Assembly (NCBI RefSeq): GCF_039655865.1
Contig: NZ_JBBYXL010000014.1
Span: 108,536-172,535 of the forward strand
DNA: 64,000 nt
Direction of reading: 5' to 3'
From: Prosthecobacter sp. SYSU 5D2
GTDB lineage: Bacteria > Verrucomicrobiota > Verrucomicrobiia > Verrucomicrobiales > Verrucomicrobiaceae
In this document: one piece after another, positions 1 through 9,301 of the stretch
Numbering within the stretch: position 1 is the stretch's first letter
Layout of the letters: each line of letters starts with the position of its first letter
Made by a program: the position numbers and the translations under genes
Notes under the pieces: generated by a model
The model's input: only the letters and a program-made list of their open reading frames with translations
Databases searched by the model: none
What the model was told of the DNA's origin: nothing

Positions 1-2
1 TG

Positions 3-3000
3 GGTCGGGCTCCGCAGGGGCTGGCTATTTCACCGGATGGCAAAACTTTGTTTGTGCAAAACTTCATGGACCGCAGCGTGACGGTGCATGATGTGGGCGG
101 CCTGCTGCAAGGCGGCGTCCAGCTTCCGGCAACATTGGCGACGGTGAGCAGTACGGCTACGGAGAAACTGACGCCGCAGGTGCTAAACGGAAAGCAGCTT
201 TTTTATGATGCGCTGGACAGCCGGGTGGCGCTGCAGGAATACATTTCCTGCGCAGGCTGCCATAATGACGGCGGACATGACGGACGCACCTGGGACATCA
301 CGGGCTTTGGTGAAGGGCTGCGCAATACCATCACGCTGCGCGGTCATGGCAACCAGGGGATGCTGCACTGGAGCGGCAACTTCGACGAGGTGCATGACTT
401 CGAAGGGCAGATCCGCACCCTGGCGGGTGGAACGGGACTGATGACGGATGCGCAGTTTAACAGCGGGACTCGCAACCAGCCGCTGGGCGATCCGAAGGCC
501 GGTGTGAGCGCAGATCTGGATGCACTGGCGGCGTATGTAAAATCGCTGACGGCGGAGCCGAAAAGCCCGCATCGCAACAGCAACGGCAGCCTGACCACGG
601 CCGCTGTGGACGGTGAAAAGATCTTCCGCCAGCAGAACTGTGCGAGCTGCCACAGTGGCAGCGGCTTCACCAACAGTGCGCTGAATGTCTTCCGTGACAT
701 TGGGACGCGCAAGCCTGCCAGCGGCAAGCGCCTAGGCGGGGCATTAACAGGGTTTGACGTGCCGACCCTGAGAGGGCTGTGGGCCACGGCTCCGTATCTG
801 CATGATGGCTCAGCCGCGACGCTGGCAGAAGCAGTCAGCGCCCACCAGGGGACGACACTTTCGGAAGCGCAGCTTGGGCAGCTTTCCGCCTACTTGCTTC
901 AACTGGACGATGCCCCGGCCACCGCCCCGCTGCCGGTGACGGTGGAACTTGCCACGACGGCCCCCGCGACGGTGGAGGCCCCCTTTACGGTCAATGTGAC
1001 TTTCAGCCATGCGGTGAGCGGCTTTGTGCTGACGGACATCACGGTGACTGGCGGGACGGCGAGTGCTCTGACGGGCAGCGGGACCACGTATAGCTTTACG
1101 GTGACACCGACGGCAAATGTGGCGATCAGCCTAATGGCAAACGTGGCACAGGACACAGCAGGCGTGGGCAATCTGGCATCCAATGCCATCACCCGCAGTT
1201 ATCAGGTGGCTGCTCCCGTGCTGGTGGGGCAGGACATTGGGGACCTGAACCTGAATGGCGGAACGGTGTATGATGCAGCCACTGGCACCTACACGCTGAC
1301 GGCTTCAGGCAGGGACATCTTTTTCGAAGAGGACGGCTTCCATTTCACCAAGGTGGCACTGAATGGTGATGGTGAAATTCGTGCGCGGGTGCGCAGCTTT
1401 GGCAATACCAATCCCTGGGCCAAGGCCGGGGTGATGATCCGTGAAAACCTGACCGCTGGCTCCCGCCATGCGACGGCCTTTATCACGCCGCCAGGGGCAG
1501 AAAATGGCTTTGGCATGGTGTGGCGGACGGCTGCCAATGCGGCGACCACCTATGCCGGAGGACCGGCCATGAACCCGGTACCGGACAACTGGGTGCGCCT
1601 GGTGCGTGCAGGCAATGTCCTGACAGGCTACGCCTCTGCCGATGGCAATGCCTGGGCACCAGTAAGCAGTGTGACGCTGACCGGGCTGCCTTCGCAGGTA
1701 TTCATCGGCCTGGCGACAACGTCAGGTCAGAGCTTTGAAAGCACGACGGCAGTGTTTGACCAGGTGCAGATCACCGGCAGCCAGACGGTGCTGCCACCGG
1801 AGGTGACGCTGAGCGCCGCCTCCAGCATCGAGACAGGGCCGTTCACGGTACAGGTGCAGTTTAACCAGGCAATCAGCGGACTGGCCTTGACGGATTTTGT
1901 GGTGACCAATGCGACGGCTTCGGCACTGACAGGCAGCGGGGCCAGCTATGGCATTACGTTGACACCCACGGCACCCGGCATGGTGACCGTGCGCTTGCCG
2001 GCCTCCTCCGTGGTCAATGCGGGGGCGGTGGGGAATGCCGCATCGAATACGCTCAGTGTCAATTATTCGCCGCCGGTTGTGGTGTCGCTGCAAGGGCAGG
2101 ATGTGGGCGAGGTGGCGGTGGCAGGCTCCACCACATACAATGGAGGAGTTTATACCCTCAAGGGGGCTGGCGAGGACATTTTCTTCAGCCAGGATGGTTT
2201 TCAATATGCGCTGACGCAGCTCAACGGGGATGGTGAAATCCGCGCACGGGTGACCAGCCAGACGAACCAGAATCCCTGGGCGAAAGCGGGGGTGATGTTC
2301 CGGGAAAACCTGACCGGCGGGTCACGGCATGTGATGATGTTTACGACACCAACCGGTGCCGGGAACGGTTTTGGTGCAGTGTGGCGGCCCACGGCGAATG
2401 CGGCGACGAATTACGCAGCGGGCCCGGCTTTGAATGCCACGCCTAACAACTGGGTGCGCCTGGTACGGACGGGCAATGTGCTGACTGCTTATGCCTCCGC
2501 CAATGGTACGGCATGGACGACGGTGAATACGGTGACGCTGAGCAGCCTGCCTTCCTCCCTGTATGTGGGACTGGCCCTGACCTCCGGCTCGCGCACGCAG
2601 CTCAGCACGGCGACGTTTGACAATGTGCAGGTCGTGGGCGCACAGAGCGTGGTGGCACCGGGGGTGACACTGACGTCGGCCTCTTCTATCGAGACGGCGC
2701 CCTTTACGATGCAGGCGCAGTTCACGCAGAGCGTCACCGGGCTGGCTTTGTCAGACTTTAACGTGAGCAATGGCAGCGCCTCCAACCTGGCAGGCAGCGG
2801 CACGGCCTACAGCCTGACCGTTACTCCGGCAAGTGAGGGCGCGGTGAGCATCAGCCTGCCTGCGGGAGCGACGCAGAACAGCAGCGGGGTGCCAAACACT
2901 GCTTCTAACACACTTGTGGTTAGCTATATTCCGCCGGTAACGGTTGGATTGCAGGGCCAGGACATCGGCAATGCAGCAGCGGCAGGCTCCACGCAATTTA

Positions 3001-4865
3001 ATGCGGCATCGGGAACCTATACCCTGCGCGGCTCAGGCGAGGACATCTTCTTTACGCAAGACGGCTTCCATTATGCGGCGACGCAACTGGTGGGCGATGG
3101 AGAAATCCGCGCGCGGGTGACCAGCCAGACCAATCAAAACCCCTGGGGCAAGGCCGGGGTGATGTTCCGCGAAAATCTGACCGGCGGCTCCCGCCATGCA
3201 ATGGCCTTCACGACACCGATGGATGCGGGCAACGGCTTCGGGTTTGTCTGGCGCTCCGCAGCGAATGCGGCGACGAGCTATGCAGGCGGGCCGGCCTTGA
3301 ACACAACGCCGAACAACTGGGTGCGGCTGGTGCGGACGGGGAACACTTTTACGGCCTATGCATCGGCCAATGGCACGAGCTGGACGACGGTAAGTGTGGT
3401 CAGCCTGGAGAACATGCCTTCCACGCTTTATGTAGGCCTGGCGCTCACTTCGGCAAGGGCGGCGATCCTGGGAACGGCCACCTTTGACAATGTGCAGATC
3501 GTCGGCAATCCACCGGCCTCTGGTGGTGAAGGCAGCACGGGCAATCCGCCGGGAAGTGATCTGGGGTCTTCCAATGCGAAGGACCGTGACTTTGACGGGG
3601 ATGATGTGAATGACCTGATCGAATACGCGCTCAACAGCGACGAACGCTATGACGCGGGCTGGTGGCTGACCACCACTCCGGAAGGCCGTGTGGACGCGCA
3701 TCTTGTCAGGCCGCGAAGCATCACGGATGTGAGCTTTAAACTGGAAAGCAGCAGCGATCTGATGACCTGGCAGGCGCTGGCGATTGCGCCCACAGTGACG
3801 GCCCTGGCCAATGATGAAGAGCAGCTTACCTGGGCGGGTATCAGCCACCTGACAGGGCAGTCATTGGAGCGCGGGATGGTGAGGCTGCGGGTGACGCACA
3901 GCAGCGGCATCTCAGCTGCCAGCACGCCGCAGTGCTGGCAGAGGCTGGCGCTGCAGCCGGGCTCCCAAACGCTGGGGGTGAGCTGGGTGAATGCACCCCG
4001 GTATGCAGGCTTTGTCACCGCAGCGGCTACCGGTCAGGCAGTGGAAGTGCAGGGGGCCATCCTGCCTGCTCATGTGGCCGATGCACCCTGCTATCTGGAA
4101 GTACGTGACGGTGCGCTGGCTGGCCACCGGTATGAGATTCAGAGCATCAGCGGACAGACTATCACTCTGGATTTGGCCTCCGATTATTCGACGAAGAAGA
4201 CGCTGCCAGCGGACATCGTCGGAGCTCGTGTGGTGGTGCGTCCGCATGTGACTTTGAACCAGGTCCTGCCAAAAAATCAGCTTCAAGGCTCAACTGCATC
4301 TCCACAGGCTGACCAGGTACTGTTTTTCAAAGAGGCGGCATGGGAAACACACTGGCTGCAACTATCCGCTACCCACCATGAATGGCGCGTGGTCGGGGAT
4401 GAGAACCAGTCAACGTCGGATGACAAAATCATTCCACCTGGCACCGGTGTGATGGTGAAGCTGGCGGATCGCAGTGTCACCTATACCCTCACCGGGCATG
4501 TGAGGACGGGAGCCTTTGTCCGTCCTCTGGACCAGGCTCATAACCTCCTGGCCCTGCCGTGGCCGGTGGACAGCACCCCGCAGCAGTTGCGGTTTGCGGT
4601 AAGCCAGGGTTTTACCGCCGGGGCCAACAGTGTCGTCTCGGACCAGCTTCAGCTCTGGTCCGGCGACCACAATCCAGGAACTTCTGTGTATGAGATCTAC
4701 TGGCTGCGCCACAGCGGCAGCACGGGAGCCTGGAGTCCGCGTGCCAATGCATCGGCACCTGATCTGAGCGCGACATTGCTGCTTCCCGCCCACCGCAGCT
4801 TCTTCCTGAAGATCATGCCACGCAGTGGCGATCCTGAATGGAAAATGCCGCCGCTGGTGCCTTGA
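3..4865 (+). CDS. Giant secreted di-haem protein with Ig-like/lectin-like repeats (5' end outside the window)
   Basis: The reading frame is open from base 3, so the start lies left of the window; the TTG at 48 is an internal codon. The first residues read like one blade of a YVTN/NHL beta-propeller (APQGLAISPDGKTLFVQN). A cytochrome c peroxidase-like region follows with two c-type haem motifs, CAGCH (bases 249-263) and CASCH (639-653). From about base 928 a two-part module occurs three times: an Ig-like domain of about 95 residues and a DUF1349/concanavalin-like domain of about 185 residues. An acidic D-rich Ca-binding-like loop lies near 3585-3645, and the last 350 residues resemble C-terminal regions of large Verrucomicrobia exported proteins. 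Propeller plus MauG/CcpA-like haem domains suggest an extracytoplasmic redox or surface-binding role; the substrate is unknown. Confidence 0.85.
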   Translation, partial: GRAPQGLAISPDGKTLFVQNFMDRSVTVHDVGGLLQGGVQLPATLATVSSTATEKLTPQVLNGKQLFYDALDSRVALQEYISCAGCHNDGGHDGRTWDITGFGEGLRNTITLRGHGNQGMLHWSGNFDEVHDFEGQIRTLAGGTGLMTDAQFNSGTRNQPLGDPKAGVSADLDALAAYVKSLTAEPKSPHRNSNGSLTTAAVDGEKIFRQQNCASCHSGSGFTNSALNVFRDIGTRKPASGKRLGGALTGFDVPTLRGLWATAPYLHDGSAATLAEAVSAHQGTTLSEAQLGQLSAYLLQLDDAPATAPLPVTVELATTAPATVEAPFTVNVTFSHAVSGFVLTDITVTGGTASALTGSGTTYSFTVTPTANVAISLMANVAQDTAGVGNLASNAITRSYQVAAPVLVGQDIGDLNLNGGTVYDAATGTYTLTASGRDIFFEEDGFHFTKVALNGDGEIRARVRSFGNTNPWAKAGVMIRENLTAGSRHATAFITPPGAENGFGMVWRTAANAATTYAGGPAMNPVPDNWVRLVRAGNVLTGYASADGNAWAPVSSVTLTGLPSQVFIGLATTSGQSFESTTAVFDQVQITGSQTVLPPEVTLSAASSIETGPFTVQVQFNQAISGLALTDFVVTNATASALTGSGASYGITLTPTAPGMVTVRLPASSVVNAGAVGNAASNTLSVNYSPPVVVSLQGQDVGEVAVAGSTTYNGGVYTLKGAGEDIFFSQDGFQYALTQLNGDGEIRARVTSQTNQNPWAKAGVMFRENLTGGSRHVMMFTTPTGAGNGFGAVWRPTANAATNYAAGPALNATPNNWVRLVRTGNVLTAYASANGTAWTTVNTVTLSSLPSSLYVGLALTSGSRTQLSTATFDNVQVVGAQSVVAPGVTLTSASSIETAPFTMQAQFTQSVTGLALSDFNVSNGSASNLAGSGTAYSLTVTPASEGAVSISLPAGATQNSSGVPNTASNTLVVSYIPPVTVGLQGQDIGNAAAAGSTQFNAASGTYTLRGSGEDIFFTQDGFHYAATQLVGDGEIRARVTSQTNQNPWGKAGVMFRENLTGGSRHAMAFTTPMDAGNGFGFVWRSAANAATSYAGGPALNTTPNNWVRLVRTGNTFTAYASANGTSWTTVSVVSLENMPSTLYVGLALTSARAAILGTATFDNVQIVGNPPASGGEGSTGNPPGSDLGSSNAKDRDFDGDDVNDLIEYALNSDERYDAGWWLTTTPEGRVDAHLVRPRSITDVSFKLESSSDLMTWQALAIAPTVTALANDEEQLTWAGISHLTGQSLERGMVRLRVTHSSGISAASTPQCWQRLALQPGSQTLGVSWVNAPRYAGFVTAAATGQAVEVQGAILPAHVADAPCYLEVRDGALAGHRYEIQSISGQTITLDLASDYSTKKTLPADIVGARVVVRPHVTLNQVLPKNQLQGSTASPQADQVLFFKEAAWETHWLQLSATHHEWRVVGDENQSTSDDKIIPPGTGVMVKLADRSVTYTLTGHVRTGAFVRPLDQAHNLLALPWPVDSTPQQLRFAVSQGFTAGANSVVSDQLQLWSGDHNPGTSVYEIYWLRHSGSTGAWSPRANASAPDLSATLLLPAHRSFFLKIMPRSGDPEWKMPPLVP
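928..3510 (+). repeat. Three-fold tandem Ig-like + lectin-like module inside the giant secreted protein gene
   Basis: Three consecutive copies of an Ig-like segment and a DUF1349-like segment begin near bases 928, 1795 and 2656. The lectin-like halves begin near 1218, 2080 and 2938. Each copy carries recognisable phrases: SSIETGPFTV or SSIETAPFTM, GDGEIRARV, NPWAKAGVM or NPWGKAGVM, and NNWVRLVRTGN. Copies 2 and 3 are visibly closer to each other than to copy 1, which suggests a recent duplication after an older one. Confidence 0.8.
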
Positions 4866-4900
4866 TTCGATACGATGGATGAAGCAATGTTGCGCACTCA

Positions 4901-5308
4901 ATGCTCCCCTTGCTCCGTTACATTCATGGCCTGTCCACCGGGCGCATCATTCTCTGGTGCTATGCCATCTGGTATGTCGTGAATGTGGCCTTCCACTTTG
5001 ATCCCCTGCCCCGGATCTGGCTGACATCTCTGGGACTGAGCGGCATCATTGGCGTGGCGCTCATCATCAGCACCCGGCCCGGAGGCGGACAAAAGACTGC
5101 CCTGGATCCATGGGTCACCTTCCGCCTGTTTTTGATGCCATTCTGCGTCAGCAGTTTTGCGGCATTGGTGAAGGATGCGGGCTACGTGTTGATCTTCCCG
5201 CCATCGCTGCGGGAAAACCTCACTGGGCTGGCGGCCATCGCAGCCTTTTTGCTGCTCGTCCTGGTGATCAGAAAGGCGCTTCCTCAAGCTGCCAAGGGAA
5301 CGCCGTAA
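4901..5308 (+). CDS. Small integral membrane protein, unrecognised family
   Basis: The 135-residue product has about four hydrophobic segments (near residues 15-31, 40-57, 73-95 and 106-125) and ends in a short basic tail, so it is probably an inner-membrane protein. I do not recognise the family. It starts 35 bases after the giant gene and could be co-transcribed with it. Its last 25 bases overlap the 3' end of the convergent halogenase-like gene. Confidence 0.6.
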   Translation: MLPLLRYIHGLSTGRIILWCYAIWYVVNVAFHFDPLPRIWLTSLGLSGIIGVALIISTRPGGGQKTALDPWVTFRLFLMPFCVSSFAALVKDAGYVLIFPPSLRENLTGLAAIAAFLLLVLVIRKALPQAAKGTP

Positions 5309-6540
5309 GGCAGGTCTTCCGGCAGTTTGACAAACTCGCGGATGCGGTTCCAGAGCGGCGTGTAGTCCTTGTTCAGGTCGCCTGAGAGACAGTCGGTCAG
5401 TTCGGCACCGGCCTCGGGATATTTCATCACCACGTCCTTGAAGGAGAAGTTGGGGTCATAGAAGGCATAGACCAGCTTGCGCATGTTCTCCACTCCTTCG
5501 CGGATTTGCTTGCCATAGTCGGCGAAACGTTCCGGCGAAAGATCACCTACCTTTAGGGCCTCATGTACGGCATCTCCCGCCAGTACGCCGCTCTTCAGCG
5601 CCAGCATGACACCGCTGCTGAAGACGGGGTCCAGGAAGGCAAAGGCATCCCCCACCAACAGCAGGCCGGGTGAAGCACCGTATTTGGAATGGCGGCTGTA
5701 CTCGCTGGTCAGCCAGTATTGGCCAGTGCATTCGCCGGTGGAGAGATGGTCTTTGATCCACTGATTTTCACCGATCTCGCGCTGGAACATTTTTTCGGGG
5801 TCGCGCACGCCATCGCGGGTGAGATATTTGCCCTCGGCTACGATGCCAACGCTCACCATGTCATTGTGCTGGGGGATGTGCCAGAACCAGCCTTTGTCCG
5901 GTACAAAGGCGATGGTGGTGGCGCCTTCGTCCAGATCCGCCGCCCGTTTGGAGCCCTTGTAATAAGTCCAGATGGCCACCTTGTTTAAAAACGGATCCCC
6001 CACGCGCCAGCCCTGACGGCTAGAGGCAAAGGCTTCCTTTCCGGAGGCATCAATGACCAGCTTCGAATAGAGCTGCTCCAGGCTGCCGTCCTTATTTTTC
6101 ACCTCGACACCGATGACGGCACCGCTGTCGTTTTTCAGCAACTGCACCACAGTGGTCTCTTCACGGACGTCTGCGCCTTTTTCACGGGCATTGTTCAGCA
6201 GCATTTCGTCAAACTCCGACCGCAGCACCTGCCAGGTCTGGGCGATGGTGTCCTTGTCATAACGCGTATGGAAATAAAACGGCTGCGAGCGCCGGCCGTC
6301 AGGCTGCACAAAGCTGACGCTGTACTTCTTCATGAAGTGGCTCTTTTTCATCTTCGGGATCATGCCCAGCCGCTCCAGGGGGCCGAAGGTGAATGGGATC
6401 AAGGATTCACCGACATGATAACGGGGAAATTTTTCGCGTTCGATCACCAGGGCCCGGTGGCCTTGCTCAGCCAGGATGGTGGCCACACTGGCTCCGGCGG
6501 GGCCACCGCCGATGATCAGGACGTCGTAATTGGAATTCAT
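5284..6540 (-). CDS. FAD-dependent halogenase / geranylgeranyl-reductase-like oxidoreductase
   Basis: A 418-residue flavoprotein. The N-terminal Rossmann motif GGGPAG (residues 11-16) and the downstream VIERE acidic strand end bind FAD. FPRYHVGESL is typical of the flavin-dependent halogenase branch, and W218-F-W-H-I-P223 matches the WxWxIP signature of FADH2-dependent halogenases. LLLVGDAFAFLDPVFSSGV (around 290-310) is the second FAD-binding region shared with geranylgeranyl reductases and PHBH-like enzymes. Whether it halogenates or reduces cannot be settled from motifs alone, since WxWxIP also occurs in uncharacterised relatives. It lies 85 bases downstream of an ABC importer operon on the same strand and may be co-transcribed. 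Confidence 0.8.
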   Translation of the reverse strand: MNSNYDVLIIGGGPAGASVATILAEQGHRALVIEREKFPRYHVGESLIPFTFGPLERLGMIPKMKKSHFMKKYSVSFVQPDGRRSQPFYFHTRYDKDTIAQTWQVLRSEFDEMLLNNAREKGADVREETTVVQLLKNDSGAVIGVEVKNKDGSLEQLYSKLVIDASGKEAFASSRQGWRVGDPFLNKVAIWTYYKGSKRAADLDEGATTIAFVPDKGWFWHIPQHNDMVSVGIVAEGKYLTRDGVRDPEKMFQREIGENQWIKDHLSTGECTGQYWLTSEYSRHSKYGASPGLLLVGDAFAFLDPVFSSGVMLALKSGVLAGDAVHEALKVGDLSPERFADYGKQIREGVENMRKLVYAFYDPNFSFKDVVMKYPEAGAELTDCLSGDLNKDYTPLWNRIREFVKLPEDLPYGVPLAA

Positions 6541-6609
6541 GAGGAGCGTTTTGAGAGGGGTTGCATAGAGGTTTACGCCTGCAAACCCTGCAACTGTGAT
6601 TCAATTAAC

Positions 6610-6624
6610 GCATCACCGTGATGC
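6610..6624 (-). other. Short hairpin directly after the ABC ATPase stop codon
   Basis: Two 7-base arms (GCATCAC / GTGATGC) flank a single base and sit right beyond the TAA of the ABC ATPase gene. There is no T-tract on the minus strand, so at best it is a weak terminator or an mRNA 3'-end stabiliser between the importer and the halogenase-like gene. Confidence 0.3.
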
Positions 6625-6625
6625 T

Positions 6626-7408
6626 TTAATGCGATAAGTCACCGCCACTGTGCACATCCATGCCCATGATGGCAAAAATCCGGTCACGTGTGGCGAGGTA
6701 GCCGGGAGCATCCAGATCACGGGGACGTGGCAGATCCACGGTCACCGTCTCCGCCACAGTGGCGGGGCGGCGGCTCATGACCACCACCCGGTCCGCCAGT
6801 TGCACGGCCTCCTCAATGTCGTGGGTGACAAACAGCACGGTCTTTTTCTCCGCCTGCCAGATGCGTATAAGGTCGGCGCGCATCTTCAAACGCGTCAAAA
6901 AGTCCAGTGCTCCAAAAGGCTCGTCCATGTATAGCACATCGGCATTGGCCGCGAGGGCACGTGCGATCTCCACCCGCTGACGCATGCCGCCGGAAAGCTC
7001 CCGTGGATAAGCTTTCTCGAAGCCCTTCAGGCCGACCATTTCAATGTAATGTTTCACCCTTTCCTCCCGCTCGGCCTCAGGCCGCGACATGAGGCCAAAG
7101 CCCACATTCTCCTCCACGGTCAGCCAGGGGAAAACGCCGTTCTCCTGGAAGACAAAAATGCGCTTGGGATTGGGTCCGGCCACCGGTGCACCATCCACAA
7201 GCACCTCGCCTTGGGTCTCTTTGAAAAATCCGCCAATGATGTTTAGCAGTGTGGATTTGCCGCAACCGGAAGGCCCGACAATGCAGAGGAACTCGCCCTC
7301 ATGGACATCCAGGTTCACACGTTCGAGAACGTGGATCATTTCTCCTGATTTGCCTGGGAAGGACTTCCAGCAATCCCGGACTTGTATAAGTGTTTTAGCG
7401 TTGTCCAT
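6626..7408 (-). CDS. ABC transporter ATP-binding protein, NitT/TauT (SsuB/TauB) type
   Basis: This is the cytoplasmic ATPase of an importer. It has Walker A GPSGCGKS (about residues 45-52), a Q-loop in FVFQENGVFPWLTV, signature LSGGMRQR, Walker B VLYMDEPFGALD and the switch His in FVTHDIEEA; EEAVQLADRVVVMS is typical of the nitrate/taurine/sulfonate class. The chosen start is the ATG at 7408 (MDNAKTLIQV), which overlaps the permease gene by 14 bases and suggests translational coupling; an upstream ATG at 7429 would add seven non-conserved residues. The substrate is not evident. The order is binding protein > permease > ATPase. Confidence 0.93.
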   Translation of the reverse strand: MDNAKTLIQVRDCWKSFPGKSGEMIHVLERVNLDVHEGEFLCIVGPSGCGKSTLLNIIGGFFKETQGEVLVDGAPVAGPNPKRIFVFQENGVFPWLTVEENVGFGLMSRPEAEREERVKHYIEMVGLKGFEKAYPRELSGGMRQRVEIARALAANADVLYMDEPFGALDFLTRLKMRADLIRIWQAEKKTVLFVTHDIEEAVQLADRVVVMSRRPATVAETVTVDLPRPRDLDAPGYLATRDRIFAIMGMDVHSGGDLSH

Positions 7409-8159
7409 AGCCCCAGCGAACTTCATCAAATTTTTCCAACTGCCTCACCAGCAGATCCAGCACCAGCCCAATGAGGCCGATCATCACCATGCCTGCGACC
7501 ACCAGGTCGTAGCGTTTGCCGGCATTGCGCGCATCAATGATGAGATAACCCAGGCCGCTGTTGACGGCGATCATCTCCGCCGCCACCACCACCAGCCAGG
7601 CAATGCCGAGGGCAATGCGAATGCCCGTGATGATCTGCGGCAGCGCGGCGGGCAGGATCACCCGGCGAAAAAGCTGCGAACCCTGCACTCCAAAATTCTG
7701 GGCTGCGCGCAGATACACAAGCTGCATGTTTTGAACCGCCGCCATGGAGGAGACGGTGATGGGAAACACACTGGCCAGGAAGATGAGAAAAACGGGTGCC
7801 GTGTCATCAATGCCGAACCAGAGAATGGCCACAGGAATCCAGGCAATGGGCGAGATAGGACGCATGATCTGAATCATCGGATTCAACGCTTCATAGGCAG
7901 GTCGAAACCAGCCCAACGCCAGACCAAGCGGCACCCCGACGACGACTGCGAGGATGAACCCCCAGCTCACGCGGAAGAGCGAGGCTACGATGTATTTGAG
8001 CAACAGGCCCTTGTCGAAAAGCTCCTGGATTCCCTTCGCGACGTCCCAAGGCGTGGGAAAAAGATCGCTTCCTGATATCTTCACCAGCACATGCCAGAGT
8101 GCGAGGAAGAAGAAACCGGTTAGAACGGGCAGCAGCGTACCACGGAGAGATTTGTTCAT
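7395..8159 (-). CDS. ABC transporter permease, NitT/TauT (SsuC/TauC) type
   Basis: A 254-residue inner-membrane protein with about six hydrophobic helices. The EAA loop reads AAQNFGVQGSQLFRRVILPAALP (about residues 132-154), the ATPase docking element of the BPD_transp_1 family. PISPIAWIPVAILWFG is characteristic of the SsuC/TauC/NrtB branch. It sits between its binding-protein gene (34-base gap to that stop) and its ATPase gene (14-base overlap), giving a complete three-component importer. Confidence 0.93.
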   Translation of the reverse strand: MNKSLRGTLLPVLTGFFFLALWHVLVKISGSDLFPTPWDVAKGIQELFDKGLLLKYIVASLFRVSWGFILAVVVGVPLGLALGWFRPAYEALNPMIQIMRPISPIAWIPVAILWFGIDDTAPVFLIFLASVFPITVSSMAAVQNMQLVYLRAAQNFGVQGSQLFRRVILPAALPQIITGIRIALGIAWLVVVAAEMIAVNSGLGYLIIDARNAGKRYDLVVAGMVMIGLIGLVLDLLVRQLEKFDEVRWGYGQR

Positions 8160-8193
8160 GCGATTAGAAGGTTACAAATACGGTCCGCTGGAA

Positions 8194-9246
8194 TCACTGG
8201 CCCTTGCCGGTGCCTTCAAAGACATAGGGTTTAACAAGAGATTCATCCGGGACAAAGGACACGTCCGTGTAGTCTTCAAAACGGGCGCTGCCATTCACGA
8301 TGCCTGCCTCTTTTCCCAGTTCCTCGATCTCTTCAAAATCAGCCTTTCGCAGGGCCAGATTGGTGTATTTCACGCGGTCCGGCGGCTTGCTCAGCACAAA
8401 GGAGAGCAGGCGCGGATGCTGGTTGTAATAGTTTTTGGAAACGAACTGGGCTGCATCCATGCGGTGATCCATCTTTTCATCCAGCCACTTGCCGCTGCTG
8501 GCGATGCCGTCCACGAGCTTCTGCACCGCCTCACGGTCGTTCTTGATCATGTCCTCATGCACGGCCAGCACGCAGGAAATGAACTCCGGCCAGACATCTT
8601 TGGTCAGCCAGAGCACACGTCCATAGCCGTCCAGCTCCGTCTGGGCCATGAAGGGCTCGCCGCTGGAGATGGCGTCCACCGCTTTGGAGTATAACGCGGC
8701 AGGCATATCCGGCGGCGGCATCTCGACAAGTTCGATGTCATTGACTGTCATTCCGGCCTGCTTGAGAGCGCGAAAGATCAGCAGGCGCTGGTTGGAATAG
8801 CGGTTGGGCACGGCCACTTTCTTGCCACGCAGATCCTCCATCCGGTAAATATTCGAATCTTTATGTACCATGACAGCACTGCCATCCCGATGTCCCAGAT
8901 AGACGATCTTGATCGGCACCCCCTGTTCGCGCAGCGCAATGGCCATGGGTGCCAGGATAAAGGTGGCGGGGGTATAGCCGGAAAGGTAGGCTTCTTTGAG
9001 TTCAGGCCAGCCATTGAAACGCACCGGCTCAAAGAGACCGTCCCCGGTCGTTTCTTTATTAATGAAATCCGTCACCGGGCAGGTCAGGTGGCAGGTCACG
9101 GGCAGAAAACCGATCTTGTACTTCTCAGTGGAAGAGGTCCCTGGCGCACGCGTTTCAAACCACTTCAAATTGAGCTTGCCATGCATCCCCGTGATCAGGG
9201 CCAGCCAAAGGCTGCCAAAGAGAAAAGTGGCGGTGAGAAGTTTCAT
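8194..9246 (-). CDS. ABC transporter substrate-binding protein, NrtA/CmpA/NMT1-like
   Basis: The solute receptor of the importer. Starting at ATG 9246 the product begins MKLLTATFLFGSLWLALITG, a clear export signal; an AAGGAG lies 3 bases upstream. An in-frame ATG at 9264 would put six charged residues in front of the signal. KIGFLPVTCHLTCPVTDFIN and DLRGKKVAVPNRYSNQRLLI resemble the NrtA/CmpA/SsuA (NMT1/THI5-like) fold. Family ligands include nitrate, bicarbonate, sulfonates and pyrimidine precursors; nothing here identifies which. It is the first gene of the operon, and the upstream region carries a LysR-type dyad and a TATATT -10-like element (complement of 9275-9280). Confidence 0.88.
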   Translation of the reverse strand: MKLLTATFLFGSLWLALITGMHGKLNLKWFETRAPGTSSTEKYKIGFLPVTCHLTCPVTDFINKETTGDGLFEPVRFNGWPELKEAYLSGYTPATFILAPMAIALREQGVPIKIVYLGHRDGSAVMVHKDSNIYRMEDLRGKKVAVPNRYSNQRLLIFRALKQAGMTVNDIELVEMPPPDMPAALYSKAVDAISSGEPFMAQTELDGYGRVLWLTKDVWPEFISCVLAVHEDMIKNDREAVQKLVDGIASSGKWLDEKMDHRMDAAQFVSKNYYNQHPRLLSFVLSKPPDRVKYTNLALRKADFEEIEELGKEAGIVNGSARFEDYTDVSFVPDESLVKPYVFEGTGKGQ

Positions 9247-9301
9247 TCGCTCCTTATCCGCCATCCTTAGTGATAATATAATTCCATTCCAGCATCACTT
9301 T

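Noticed and set aside
928..3510. Tandem repeats considered as a CRISPR or satellite array
   Set aside because: The repeats are about 860 bases long, diverged, in frame and encode protein domains.
3033..3848. 271-codon open frame on the minus strand
   Set aside because: Antisense to the lectin-like repeat of the giant secreted protein; Arg/His-rich without motifs.
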